A DNA stretch of 64,000 bases from the NCBI RefSeq assembly GCF_014534645.1, contig NZ_JACVQF010000158.1, forward strand, positions 46,560-110,559, given 5' to 3'. The translations under genes were made by a program, and so were the position numbers. Position 1 is the stretch's first letter, and each line of letters begins with the position of its first letter. Below, in pieces: positions 1 through 7,831 of this stretch. The notes beneath the pieces were generated by a model. It was given only the letters and a program-made list of their open reading frames with translations. It ran no database searches and was not told the origin of the DNA. The stretch is from Streptomyces griseicoloratus (GTDB taxonomy: Bacteria; Actinomycetota; Actinomycetes; Streptomycetales; Streptomycetaceae).

Positions 1-399
1 CTCCAGGGTGACGGAGCCGTCGGACCACTGCTGCACCTTGACCTGCTCGGTGCTGGAGATCTTGAGGAACAGGACCTGCACCACCACGGTGTCCTTGGTC
101 TCCTCCGACGACAGCAGGCACTTGGCGGGCTGGAAGGGGTCGCCGCCGGGCGGGAGGCCGTCGTCGGGGCCGGGCGCGGCCTCCGTGTCCCCCGGCCCGC
201 ACCCGCCGGTTCCGGTCACCCGCTGCACCTGGCACATGATCTCGTCGTCGATCCGCGTGCCCAGGGCGGTTCCCGCGAGGGCCAGGACCACGGCACCGGC
301 CACCGCCACCACTCCCAGATACTCGACGGCACCCTGGCCGGCGTCCCGCCCCCGGCCACCGCGCACGTCCGTGTGCTCCGCCCTCCCGAACACGCGCAC
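1..399 (-). CDS. Partial TadE/pilin-like membrane-anchored protein (3' end off window)
   Basis: The gene reads leftward and its C-terminus lies beyond base 1. Start is GTG at 399-397, preceded by a GGAGGG Shine-Dalgarno about 7 bases upstream. The first about 20 residues are hydrophilic (RGGRGRDAGQGAVEY), followed by a single hydrophobic helix (LGVVAVAGAVVLALAG) and then an extracellular-looking domain with three visible Cys residues. The DAGQGAVEY-plus-helix pattern is typical of TadE/Flp-pilin-like proteins in Streptomyces, where many large secreted proteins of unknown function start this way. I infer an exported or membrane-tethered protein; whether it belongs to a Tad secretion locus cannot be judged because the neighbours to the left are not visible. 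Confidence 0.7.
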   Translation of the reverse strand, partial: MRVFGRAEHTDVRGGRGRDAGQGAVEYLGVVAVAGAVVLALAGTALGTRIDDEIMCQVQRVTGTGGCGPGDTEAAPGPDDGLPPGGDPFQPAKCLLSSEETKDTVVVQVLFLKISSTEQVKVQQWSDGSVTLE

Positions 400-869
400 C
401 CCGCCGCCCTCCCCGGCTCGTCGCCTCGCTGTCCCGGGCTGTGACGGTACGGAGCGCCGCGGGCCCAGGGGCAGGGCCCACGCACCCATTCCGCACCGGC
501 ACGGGCCCAATTCCCGCCGCTCGCCGGTCTCCGCGCACCCGCCCCACGCTGCCCGTACGGGCAGCGGGACCCGCGCGGCGAGGTCCTTCCGGGCACGCGG
601 ACGGCCGGCCCGGGTTCCCCGACGCGGCGGACCTGGTGTCTCCGCGGTGCGGCCGGGCGGCGCGCGGGCAGGTCCCGCGGGGTTTCGGGGGCCCAGGACC
701 GCCCCGCCGCGGGTGTGCCGCGCGGGAACCCGGACAGCGGCGGGTCCGGCATGCCCGGACGATCATTGCGCCGCAGAATGCGCATGGACGAAACATGCTG
801 GAACGGCAGAAAGGCGGCGGCGTGGACGCGAATCCCGACGGGCGGTCCGGGCACCTGGGGCGGGTGACG
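400..869. other. 470-base gap between divergent genes, no gene seen
   Basis: Between the leftward TadE-like gene and the rightward MHS transporter. Open frames cross it only because GC is high. It should hold the promoters of both flanking genes, but I see no convincing operator or RNA structure. Some of its right end could be coding if the transporter starts at ATG 795 or GTG 822. Confidence 0.5.
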
Positions 870-2357
870 ATGCCGAGATCGGTCGCGAACATGCCGCGGC
901 AGGTCCGCGACGAGCTGACCCGTCGGCTCCGCCGCAGCAAGCGGGCCTTCCGCGAGGAGGACGTCCAGGTCGTCGAGGGACCGCTGCTCAAGCGCGCGGT
1001 CGGAGCCTCGGCACTGGGCAACTGCATGGAGTGGTTCGACTTCGGCGTCTACAGCTATCTCGCCGCCACCATCGGCAAGGTCTTCTTCCCCGGCGCCTCC
1101 CCGGCCGCCCAGCTCATCTCCTCCTTCGCCACCTTCGCCGCGGCGTTCGTCGTGCGCCCGCTGGGCGGCCTCGTCTTCGGCCCCCTCGGGGACCGCATCG
1201 GCAGGCAGAAGGTGCTCGCCACCACCATGATCTTGATGGCGATCGGCACCTTCTCCATCGGCCTGATCCCCAGCTACGCGAGCATCGGCATCGCCGCCCC
1301 GGCCCTGCTGCTGCTCGCCCGCATGGTCCAGGGCTTCTCCACCGGCGGCGAGTACGGCGGCGCCACCACCTTCGTCGCCGAGTACTCGCCGGACCGCCGC
1401 CGCGGCTTCCTGTCCAGCTGGCTCGACTTCGGCACCTTCGTCGGCTACGCGCTCGGCTCCGCGCTGGTCACCGCGCTGAACCTGATGCTGACCGACGGCC
1501 AGATGCTCTCCTGGGGCTGGCGCATCCCGTTCCTGATCGCGGGTCCGCTCGGCGTCATCGGCCTGTACATGCGGCTGCGGCTGGAGGAGTCGCCGGCCTT
1601 CCAGCAGCAGCTCGACGAGCACGAGAAGAGCCTCGCCCAGGCGTCGGTGGGCAGCGAGTTCAAGACGATCGTCAGGAAGCACTGGCGCCCGCTGCTCATC
1701 TGCATGGGCCTGGTGCTGCTCTACAACGTCACCAACTACATGGTCACCGGCTTCCTGCCCACCTACCAGACGGAGACCCTGGGCCGCTCCAGCGGCTTCG
1801 CCGACGTGCTGGTGCTGATCGGCATGCTGTGGATCGTGCTCCTGATCACCTTCCTCGGCCGGCTCAGCGACCACGTCGGCCGGCGCCCCGTCTACGGCTG
1901 CGCCGCGGCAGCGATGATCGTCCTCGCCGTACCGGCCTTCCTGCTCCTCAAGGCGGACGGCACCTGGGCACCGGTCGCCGGGGTCCTGATCCTCGCCACC
2001 CTGCTGGCCGGCTTCGCCGCACCGAGCGCCGCCACCCTGCCCGCGCTGTTCCCGACGGCCGTGCGGTACGCCGCGATGGGCATCGGCTTCAACTTCGCCG
2101 TGGCCGCCTTCGGCGGCACCACGCCGCTGTTCACCGAGGCGCTGGTGGAGATCACCGGGAACGACCTGATGCCCGCCTACTACCTGATGGCGGCCGGCGT
2201 CGTCGGCCTGGTGACCGTGAGGTTCCTCCCGGAGAGCGCCCAGGTGCCGCTCAACGGCTCGCAGCCGATGGTCGGCTCCCGCCGGGAGCGGCGGGAGCTG
2301 ATCATCACGTCGAAGGACCTCTACCGCTACTCCAAGGAGCGCTCCGGCAGACGCTGA
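870..2357 (+). CDS. MFS transporter, metabolite:H+ symporter (ProP-like)
   Basis: A proton symporter of the MHS subfamily of the major facilitator superfamily, importing compatible solutes or organic acids such as proline, betaine or shikimate across the cytoplasmic membrane. Supporting features are the MHS signature near the first helix (ALGNCMEWFDFGVYSYLA), the loop 2-3 motif GDRIGRQKVL, the motif RMVQGFSTGGEYGGA in helix 4, and twelve hydrophobic stretches. From ATG 870 the product is 495 residues, the usual family length. The start is uncertain: GTG 864, GTG 822 and ATG 795 are in frame, and none has a strong Shine-Dalgarno. The 3' end overlaps the convergent DMT permease gene by 31 bases. 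The substrate cannot be named from sequence alone. Confidence 0.9.
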   Translation: MPRSVANMPRQVRDELTRRLRRSKRAFREEDVQVVEGPLLKRAVGASALGNCMEWFDFGVYSYLAATIGKVFFPGASPAAQLISSFATFAAAFVVRPLGGLVFGPLGDRIGRQKVLATTMILMAIGTFSIGLIPSYASIGIAAPALLLLARMVQGFSTGGEYGGATTFVAEYSPDRRRGFLSSWLDFGTFVGYALGSALVTALNLMLTDGQMLSWGWRIPFLIAGPLGVIGLYMRLRLEESPAFQQQLDEHEKSLAQASVGSEFKTIVRKHWRPLLICMGLVLLYNVTNYMVTGFLPTYQTETLGRSSGFADVLVLIGMLWIVLLITFLGRLSDHVGRRPVYGCAAAAMIVLAVPAFLLLKADGTWAPVAGVLILATLLAGFAAPSAATLPALFPTAVRYAAMGIGFNFAVAAFGGTTPLFTEALVEITGNDLMPAYYLMAAGVVGLVTVRFLPESAQVPLNGSQPMVGSRRERRELIITSKDLYRYSKERSGRR

Positions 2358-3304
2358 CGCCCCGCGGGGACCTCTCGCGCGCCCGCGCCGGTGTCGTGAC
2401 GGGGAGATGCGGCTTCCGCCTTCCGCCGCCGGGGGCGGGGCACCGCGCCGGATCCCACGGCGACCCCGGCGCAGACCAGGGCGCTCCCCACCGCCTGGGC
2501 GGCGCCGTACGCGCCCGTTCCGACGAGCGGCGCCGTGCAGGCCGCGGCGACGGGGATCAGACCGGAGAACAGCGTGGCGCGCTCGGCGCCGATCCGCTGC
2601 ATGCCCATGTACCAGCAGACGAACCCCACGACGGTGACGACGGCCGCCTGCCACAGCAGCGCACCGGCCTCGACCGCGTCCGGACGCGGCAGCCACGCGG
2701 TCCCGTCGACCAGGACGCCGACCGCCGCCGACTCGGCCGCGGCGATCCCGCACACCGTGGCGGACAGCAGCCGGGGGCCCAGCGGCCGCAGCACGGGCAC
2801 GGCGAGGACGGCGAACCCGACCTCGCCGGCCAGGGCGCACAGGGAGTAGGCGATGCCGGCGGCGTCGGTGCGGCCCCAGCCCTGGACGGTGAACGCGCCG
2901 ACGGCCACGAAGAGCGCCCCGTACAGCACGACGCGCTGCGGCCTGCGCCCCTCCAGGAGGGGCATGACGACCGCGACCACCACGGGCGCGCACCCCACGA
3001 AGACGCCGGGGACCGCCGGTTCCGCCGTGCGCTCCGCGGCGAGGACGGCCAGGTTGAACCCGACCATGCCGACCGCCGCGAGCAGCACGAGCCGGAGCCG
3101 GCCACCGGCTCCCAGGCCGCGCAGCCGGGCCGTCGCGCCGGGGCCGGCCAGCGGCACGAGCAGGACGAAGGCCAGGGCGTAGCGCAGGAACTGGCCGCCG
3201 GCGTACGGGTAGTCCCCGAGGACGCTGTTGGCGGTGAAGGACCCTCCGACGAGGACACAGGCGAGCGCGGCGAGCAGTGCTCCGCGCGCGGTGGTGGCGT
3301 TCAT
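2327..3304 (-). CDS. EamA/DMT-superfamily transporter
   Basis: A ten-helix permease of the drug/metabolite transporter superfamily (EamA), 325 residues. The protein is a run of hydrophobic segments with two repeated halves, for example LAALACVLVGGSFTANSVLG at the N-terminus and LLWQAAVVTVVGFVCWYMGMQRIG in the second half, where the conserved W-Y-x-G pattern after the seventh helix is visible. The family exports amino acids, drugs or metabolites; no substrate can be assigned. The last about 45 residues are hydrophilic and Arg-rich (PRPRRRKAEAA). The terminus overlaps the tail of the MHS transporter gene on the opposite strand, so the two genes are convergent. It starts at ATG 3304. Confidence 0.88.
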   Translation of the reverse strand: MNATTARGALLAALACVLVGGSFTANSVLGDYPYAGGQFLRYALAFVLLVPLAGPGATARLRGLGAGGRLRLVLLAAVGMVGFNLAVLAAERTAEPAVPGVFVGCAPVVVAVVMPLLEGRRPQRVVLYGALFVAVGAFTVQGWGRTDAAGIAYSLCALAGEVGFAVLAVPVLRPLGPRLLSATVCGIAAAESAAVGVLVDGTAWLPRPDAVEAGALLWQAAVVTVVGFVCWYMGMQRIGAERATLFSGLIPVAAACTAPLVGTGAYGAAQAVGSALVCAGVAVGSGAVPRPRRRKAEAASPRHDTGAGAREVPAGRQRLPERSLE

Positions 3305-3357
3305 GGCAACGACGCTAGGAAGCGCGGCGGTCTCCTATGAGGTCCATTCGCACGCCG

Positions 3358-3843
3358 TCATCGAGGACCAATCGGGCCCGACTCCCGGTCCGAGGCCGGC
3401 CAGACGTAGGGCAGGTCGTCCGGGACCCCGGGAAACAGTCCGGCGTACGCGGCCGGGTCCTTGCGCACCAGGGCCGAGCGGTGGCTGAGGTGGAAGGCGT
3501 CGTCGCCCAGCCAGGGCGGGAGTTCCCCGGCCGCGGCCAGGTCCGGCTGGTCGCGCACCGGCACACCCGGGCGGGTGGCGGCGAGTCCGGCGACGAGGGA
3601 CGCCGCGCAGCCGTCCTGGTGCCCCCGCTCCCGCCAGACCCGGCAGACCTCCAGCCCGTAGCGGACCAGCGCCTCCTCGTAGCCCGTCCACATCCGCACG
3701 GCGGGGTGCCGGCGCCAGCCGTAGCCGGGCACGGTCAGTCCGCGCAGCACCTGGAGCGCCTCGACCCGCTGCTTTCCCAGCCGGCGGCGGTCCAGCGTGA
3801 GCGCCGACTCCCTGAAGCCGGGGTGGGGCAGGAACGTCTGCAT
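3358..3843 (-). CDS. MSMEG_6728-type pyrimidine-dimer DNA glycosylase-like protein
   Basis: A 161-residue protein beginning MQTFLPHPGFRESALTLDRRRLGKQRVEAL, a pattern I recognise from the MSMEG_6728 family, which falls in the Pyr_excise (T4 endonuclease V-like pyrimidine dimer glycosylase) family. The Arg/Lys-rich N-terminal helix and the conserved RMWxGYEEALVRYGLEVCRVWxERGH block are visible. Enzymatic activity in actinobacteria is an inference from family membership. The start ATG 3843 has AAGGA six bases upstream. It is the last gene of a leftward cluster SRPBCC > FAD oxidoreductase > SDR > this gene, separated from the SDR by 57 bases, so co-transcription is likely. A UV-repair role together with a carotenoid-like FAD enzyme would suggest a photoprotection operon, which is speculative. 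Confidence 0.78.
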   Translation of the reverse strand: MQTFLPHPGFRESALTLDRRRLGKQRVEALQVLRGLTVPGYGWRRHPAVRMWTGYEEALVRYGLEVCRVWRERGHQDGCAASLVAGLAATRPGVPVRDQPDLAAAGELPPWLGDDAFHLSHRSALVRKDPAAYAGLFPGVPDDLPYVWPASDRESGPIGPR

Positions 3844-3900
3844 GCCGTGTCCTTGTCGGGTCGCGGTCCCGTGGGTCCTCCTCGCGCCTCCGTGGCGGAT

Positions 3901-4782
3901 TCAGTCCCGGCGACCGGCCGCCGCCTCGTCGGCGCGTCCGCCGGCGCCGAGCGGCCCGGTCGGATCGAGGCTCCCCTCGGCCTCCAGCCGGGGCAGACGG
4001 CGGCGCGACAGGCGCAGCACGACGGGCGGCAGGGCCGTGCGCGTCACCTGGGCCAGGCGCAGCCACGCCGGCACGTAGACGGCGGTGCGGCGGCGCTCCA
4101 CCGCCCGGACCAGCCGGGCGGCGACCAGGTCCACCGGCAGGACGCGGCGGGCGGGCGCCGGCATGTGCGCGCGCAGTTCGCGCAGGACGTCGTGCCGGTC
4201 CGCGTCGCGGATCAGGTCGGTGTCGGTCCAGTTGAGGTAGGCGATGCCCACGGCGACCCCGTGGTGCGCCACCTCGGCGCGCAGCGCGTGGGCGAAGGCC
4301 TCGACGCCCGCCTTGGAGGCGCAGTAGGCGCTCATCAGGGGCGCGGCGCCGAGCGAGGCGGAGGAGGCGATCTGGAGGTGGAAGCCCGCCGTGTGCAGCA
4401 GGTCCGGCAGGAAGGCCCGGGCCGTGTGGGCGCTGCCCGTCAGGTTGACGTCGATCACGCGGCGCCACACGGCCGGGTCCGAGGCGGCGAACGGCCCGCC
4501 TTCCGCGATTCCGGCGTTCGCCACCACGACCGACGCCCGGCCCAGTCGTCCGCGCACCTGCGCGGCCGCCTCGTCGAGCGCGGCGGCGTCGGTGACGTCG
4601 GCCTTCAGCGTCAGCGCCGGGCCCGGCAGGGAGGCCGCCACCGTGTCCAGTCCGGCCTTCTCGTGGCCGAGCAGCGCGAGCCGCGCGCCGCGCCGGGCGC
4701 ACTCGCGTGCCAGTGCCGCGCCGAGGCCGCGGGCGGCCCCCGTCACCACGACGGTACGGTCCCTGAGGGGGCTGTCGGCCAC
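3901..4782 (-). CDS. SDR-family NAD(P)-dependent oxidoreductase
   Basis: A classical short-chain dehydrogenase of 293 residues. The Rossmann glycine motif TGAARGLGAAL is at about residues 14-24, NAG is present (VVANAGIAEGG), the catalytic Ser lies in ASSASLG, and the catalytic Tyr and Lys are in YCASKAG at about residue 155. The family oxidises or reduces alcohol and keto groups; the substrate is unknown. An about 50-residue C-terminal extension rich in Arg, Ala and Gly follows the usual core. Start GTG 4782 has a good GGAAAGGAG site. It lies 43 bases downstream of the FAD oxidoreductase gene on the same strand, so it probably acts with it, for instance on a lipid or isoprenoid product. Confidence 0.88.
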   Translation of the reverse strand: MADSPLRDRTVVVTGAARGLGAALARECARRGARLALLGHEKAGLDTVAASLPGPALTLKADVTDAAALDEAAAQVRGRLGRASVVVANAGIAEGGPFAASDPAVWRRVIDVNLTGSAHTARAFLPDLLHTAGFHLQIASSASLGAAPLMSAYCASKAGVEAFAHALRAEVAHHGVAVGIAYLNWTDTDLIRDADRHDVLRELRAHMPAPARRVLPVDLVAARLVRAVERRRTAVYVPAWLRLAQVTRTALPPVVLRLSRRRLPRLEAEGSLDPTGPLGAGGRADEAAAGRRD

Positions 4783-4825
4783 CGGTCGCTCCTTTCCGTT
4801 CGGTCACCGGCCCGCGCCGGCCCCG

Positions 4826-6457
4826 TCATCCGAGTGGCTTCCGCCTGGCGCCGGTGCGGTCCCGGCGGGTGAGCGCGCGCTGCAGCCGGGCGAGGCCCGC
4901 GAGCCGGTGCTGGCGCAGCGCGGCCCGGGCGGCGTTGGCGCCGGGTGCGCCGTGCACGCCGCCTCCCGGGTGTGCGCCCGCGGAGGCGAGGAAGAGGCCG
5001 GCCACCGGTGTCTCCGGCCGCCCGGTGCCCGGCACGGGCCGGAACACGAGCTGCTGGTGCATCGCGGTGGTGCCGCCGTTGACGGCGCCGCCGTGCAGGT
5101 TGGCGTCCAGCGCCTGGAGGGTGGGCGGGGCGAGGACGCGCCGGGCCCGGATCAGTGAGCGGAAGCCGGGGGCGAAGCGTTCGACCTGGCGCTCGACCCG
5201 GTCGGCCATGACCTCCTGTTCCCGGGCGTCCCAGGCTCCGCTGATCCCTTCGCCGCCCGCGTCACCGCCGATGTCGTGGGGCACGTGGGTGTAGGCCCAG
5301 GCGGACTCCGTGCCGCGCGGTGAGCGGGTCGGGTCCGAGGTCGTCATCTGGCCGAGGATCGCGAAGGGGCGGTCGGGCACCCGCCGCATGGCGATCTGGG
5401 CCGCGAACCGCGTGAGCTCGTCGACGCCGTTGGACAGATGGACGGTCCCGGCCCGTGCCGCCGCCTCGCAGCGCCAGGGCACCGGGCCGTCGAGCGCCCA
5501 GTCGACCTTGAAGGTGGCGAAGTCCCACTGGAAGCGCCGCAGGTCGTGGAGGACCTGCGGGGGCAGGTCGCCGGGGTCGACGAGTTCGCCGTACAGGGCG
5601 GGGACGGACACGTCCGCAAGCACGGCGCGCCGTGCGGCGACCGTGCCGCCGTCGGCCGTGCGCACCGCGACGGCGCGCCGGTCGCGCACGACGACGTGGC
5701 TGACGCGGTGTCCGCAGCGCAGCGTGCCGCCGCGGGCCCGCAGCCGGTGGGCCAGTGCCGCGGTGAGCGCTCCGGAGCCGCCGACGGGCACGGGGAAGCC
5801 GTAGGTCTGCCCGAGCATCGACATCAGCCAGCCGAAGCCGCCGCTGCCGGCGGCCTCGGGCGCGAGGTCGGCGTGCAGCGCGTTGCCGGCCAGGAGCAGC
5901 CGGCCGCCCTCTCCGCGGAACTCCTCCTCCCCGAGGCGCCGCACCGGGAGCACGAGGGTGCGCGCGAGGCGCAGACCTCCCCCGCCGTGCAGGCGGGCGG
6001 CGAGCCGGACGGTGGCCCGCAGCGGCGGGAAGGGGGTGAACAGGGCGTCCAGGATGCGGGCCCGGTGGCGTTCCCACACGTCGTGCAGGCGTCGCCAGGC
6101 GTCACCGTCCCCGGGCGCGAACGTGTCGAGGGAGGCGGCGGTGGTGCCGAGGTCGCGGTCGAGGACCGCGCACCGTCCGTCGGTCAGGGGGTGGGCCAGG
6201 ACGTGGGGCGCGTGGCTCCAGCGCAGCCCGTGGTCCTCCAGTCGCAGGCCGGCCAGGGCCGGCGAGGCGGCGGCGAGCGGGTAGAAGGAGCTGAAGAGGT
6301 CGCTCACGTAGCCGGGCGCGACCCCGCTGTCGTGACGGACCGCCCCGCCCGGTTCGGGCTGCTCCTCCAGCACCGTCACGCTCCAGCCGGCGTCCGCCAG
6401 CAGATTGGCGGCGACCAGTCCGTTGGGACCGGCCCCGATCACGACGGCGTCAGGCAC
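4826..6457 (-). CDS. FAD-dependent oxidoreductase, phytoene-desaturase/amine-oxidase superfamily
   Basis: A 543-residue flavoenzyme. The N-terminal FAD-binding fold is clear: DAVVIGAGPNGLVAANLLADAGWSVTVLEEQPEPGGAVR, containing GxGxxG and the downstream Glu that binds the ribose. The C-terminus ends in the FAD-contacting motif VAGLFLASAGAHPGGGVHGAPGANAA, as in CrtI-like phytoene desaturases and the retinol saturase/PYROXD2 branch. GTG 6457 is chosen because it overlaps the stop of the upstream SRPBCC gene (GTGCCTGA), suggesting translational coupling. A longer reading to 6517 would run into that gene. Location next to an SRPBCC protein and an SDR suggests action on a hydrophobic substrate. I cannot say whether it is a carotenoid enzyme: no phytoene synthase or GGPP synthase is in the window. 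Confidence 0.87.
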   Translation of the reverse strand: MPDAVVIGAGPNGLVAANLLADAGWSVTVLEEQPEPGGAVRHDSGVAPGYVSDLFSSFYPLAAASPALAGLRLEDHGLRWSHAPHVLAHPLTDGRCAVLDRDLGTTAASLDTFAPGDGDAWRRLHDVWERHRARILDALFTPFPPLRATVRLAARLHGGGGLRLARTLVLPVRRLGEEEFRGEGGRLLLAGNALHADLAPEAAGSGGFGWLMSMLGQTYGFPVPVGGSGALTAALAHRLRARGGTLRCGHRVSHVVVRDRRAVAVRTADGGTVAARRAVLADVSVPALYGELVDPGDLPPQVLHDLRRFQWDFATFKVDWALDGPVPWRCEAAARAGTVHLSNGVDELTRFAAQIAMRRVPDRPFAILGQMTTSDPTRSPRGTESAWAYTHVPHDIGGDAGGEGISGAWDAREQEVMADRVERQVERFAPGFRSLIRARRVLAPPTLQALDANLHGGAVNGGTTAMHQQLVFRPVPGTGRPETPVAGLFLASAGAHPGGGVHGAPGANAARAALRQHRLAGLARLQRALTRRDRTGARRKPLG

Positions 6458-6950
6458 GGCCGGCCCCCGGTGCGGGCTCCGCCGCCCTGCCCGCCGGGTC
6501 CCGGCCGCACCGGTCACCGGCCTCGGACTCGCACAGTTTCGCCAGTCTGGCGAGCATGGCGCGGTGCCGCAGCTGGATCAGCAGCTCCACGCCCGCGTTG
6601 TGCAGCAGGCCGCCCGCCCCGCGCAGGGGGTGCTCGTCCACGATCACCAGGCAGTACTCGCCCCAGGGCCGCAGTTCCACGGCGATCCGCGCCGTGCCCA
6701 GCCTTCCCGCGTGCGCCTCCAGTTCCAGCTCGGACCCGTCGACGCAGTGTCTGACGACCGTCTCGTTGCTCAGCCGGACGGGACCGAGGCACACCTCGTA
6801 GGCGATCGCGGAGCCGACCCGCGGCCACTGTCCGCGCGCCGGACTGACGGCCGACGGTCCCACCACCCATTCCACGTATCTGTCGCCGTCGGCGAGGACT
6901 TCCCACACCGCCTGCGGGCTCGCCTGGATCAACCGATGCCGAATCGCCAC
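6450..6950 (-). CDS. SRPBCC-family protein (polyketide cyclase/START-like)
   Basis: A 166-residue helix-grip-fold protein that binds a hydrophobic ligand. The opening VAIRHRLIQASPQAVWEVLADGDRYVEWVVGP is the usual SRPBCC start, and the C-terminal helix includes LLIQLRHRAMLARLAKLCE. GTG 6950 is preferred because GGAGGAGG lies five bases before it; an in-frame GTG at 6965 would place that ribosome-binding site inside the gene. Its stop overlaps the GTG of the FAD oxidoreductase gene by eight bases, so the two proteins are translationally coupled and probably work on the same substrate. Ligand unknown. Confidence 0.85.
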   Translation of the reverse strand: MAIRHRLIQASPQAVWEVLADGDRYVEWVVGPSAVSPARGQWPRVGSAIAYEVCLGPVRLSNETVVRHCVDGSELELEAHAGRLGTARIAVELRPWGEYCLVIVDEHPLRGAGGLLHNAGVELLIQLRHRAMLARLAKLCESEAGDRCGRDPAGRAAEPAPGAGRA

Positions 6951-7150
6951 GCCGGCCTCCTCCACCCCAGGAGCAACTGCAGGGACTCAGCACTGAGTGC
7001 CCCTTCCGGGACGGGCCAACCGGGGCGGCGGTCCGGCCCTGACATCTCCCAGGTACCGGTCGCCCACAGCCGCCCATAACGTCCCGGAAGGAGCGGCGGC
7101 CGCTCGCCGCCGCCACCCGTGCTCACCGCCGACACAGGAGAAGAGGTCCC

Positions 7151-7603
7151 ATGAGCCGTCGTCGATCGCTCACGACTCTGCTGGCCGCGGGAGGCGCCGC
7201 CGCGGTGATGGCGCTGGCCTCCGTCCCGGCCCAGGCCGCGCCGCACTCGGGCGGGAACTATGGAGCGTATGCAATGGAGGGCCAGTACCCCACCGTCTCC
7301 GGCTGCTCGGGGACGTTCCGCCAGGTCGGTGCCACTCGGTACGCCGGGGGCATGGCGCTGAAGTACTTCTACTCCGGCACGTGTGGCTCGTTCGCCCGCA
7401 TCGAGAACTCACGGGCCAACTGCGCCGCCGTCCTGGAACGCTCCGACAGCGGCGCGGGCCGCGCCGACGGGTGGGTCTCGGAGACCGTCGACTCCGGCAT
7501 CACCTACGCGTACACGCAGATCGGCAACAACCTGCACGGCCGTGTCTCGCGCGCCCTGCTCACCTGCGACGGCCACGTCTGGGCGCAGACCGGCTGGTAC
7601 TGA
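7151..7603 (+). CDS. Secreted protein of unknown function
   Basis: A 150-residue exported protein that I do not recognise. A Sec signal peptide is plain: MSRRRSLTTLLAAGGAAAVMALASVPAQA with an AQA-A cleavage site at about residue 30. The mature part is about 120 residues, has four Cys residues that could form two disulfides, and is rich in Gly, Tyr and Ser (SGGNYGAYAMEGQYP, ALKYFYSGTCGSF). Start ATG 7151 follows AGGAGAAGAGG. It stands alone and ends before a long nested inverted repeat at 7610-7666. It is likely a small extracellular or wall-associated protein. Confidence 0.8.
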   Translation: MSRRRSLTTLLAAGGAAAVMALASVPAQAAPHSGGNYGAYAMEGQYPTVSGCSGTFRQVGATRYAGGMALKYFYSGTCGSFARIENSRANCAAVLERSDSGAGRADGWVSETVDSGITYAYTQIGNNLHGRVSRALLTCDGHVWAQTGWY

Positions 7604-7609
7604 GGTCCG

Positions 7610-7666
7610 TCCGGCGACCGGGTGCTGACGGTCCGTCAGGACGTGGGCGTGCCCGCCCGGTCGCCG
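7610..7666. terminator. Nested inverted repeat, probable terminator
   Basis: CCGGCGACCGGG at the left and CCCGGTCGCCGG at the right are perfectly complementary, and a second small hairpin (CTGACG GTC CGTCAG) sits inside the loop. Immediately downstream of the secreted-protein stop codon; the GC stem without a U tract is usual for Streptomyces terminators. Confidence 0.6.
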
Positions 7667-7767
7667 GTGCCGCGCACCGCTGCGTCGTCGCGGGGACCGC
7701 ACCGGAAAGCCGCTGCATTGGCATGGACCTGATGAATTCGTGTGGCTAAGCTCATGGCAAACCCCGG

Positions 7768-7781
7768 TGAGAGCGCTCTCA
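7768..7781. promoter_or_regulatory. LacI-type palindromic operator TGAGAGCGCTCTCA
   Basis: A perfect 14-base palindrome 50 bases upstream of the GTG start of the secreted protease gene. It differs from the known CebR box TGGGAGCGCTCCCA (cello-oligosaccharide repressor of Streptomyces) only by the symmetric change of the third position in each arm. The centre AGCGCT with flanking symmetric bases is typical of LacI-family operators. I infer that a LacI-type regulator, possibly CebR, controls the protease. Confidence 0.65.
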
Positions 7782-7831
7782 AACGCGGTTGTTCCACCCC
7801 CACCTCGCTGGAACGACGAAGGGCAACTCCC

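Noticed and set aside
8-3340. Very long open frames crossing the MHS transporter and DMT genes on both strands (for example 8-3340 plus, 216-2993 minus).
   Set aside because: They are antiphase shadows of real genes, with Arg/Pro/Gly-rich translations and no domain; GC-rich DNA opens such frames.
4826-6457. A carotenoid cluster (crtI).
   Set aside because: No phytoene synthase, GGPP synthase or cyclase genes are near; the enzyme belongs to the wider superfamily.
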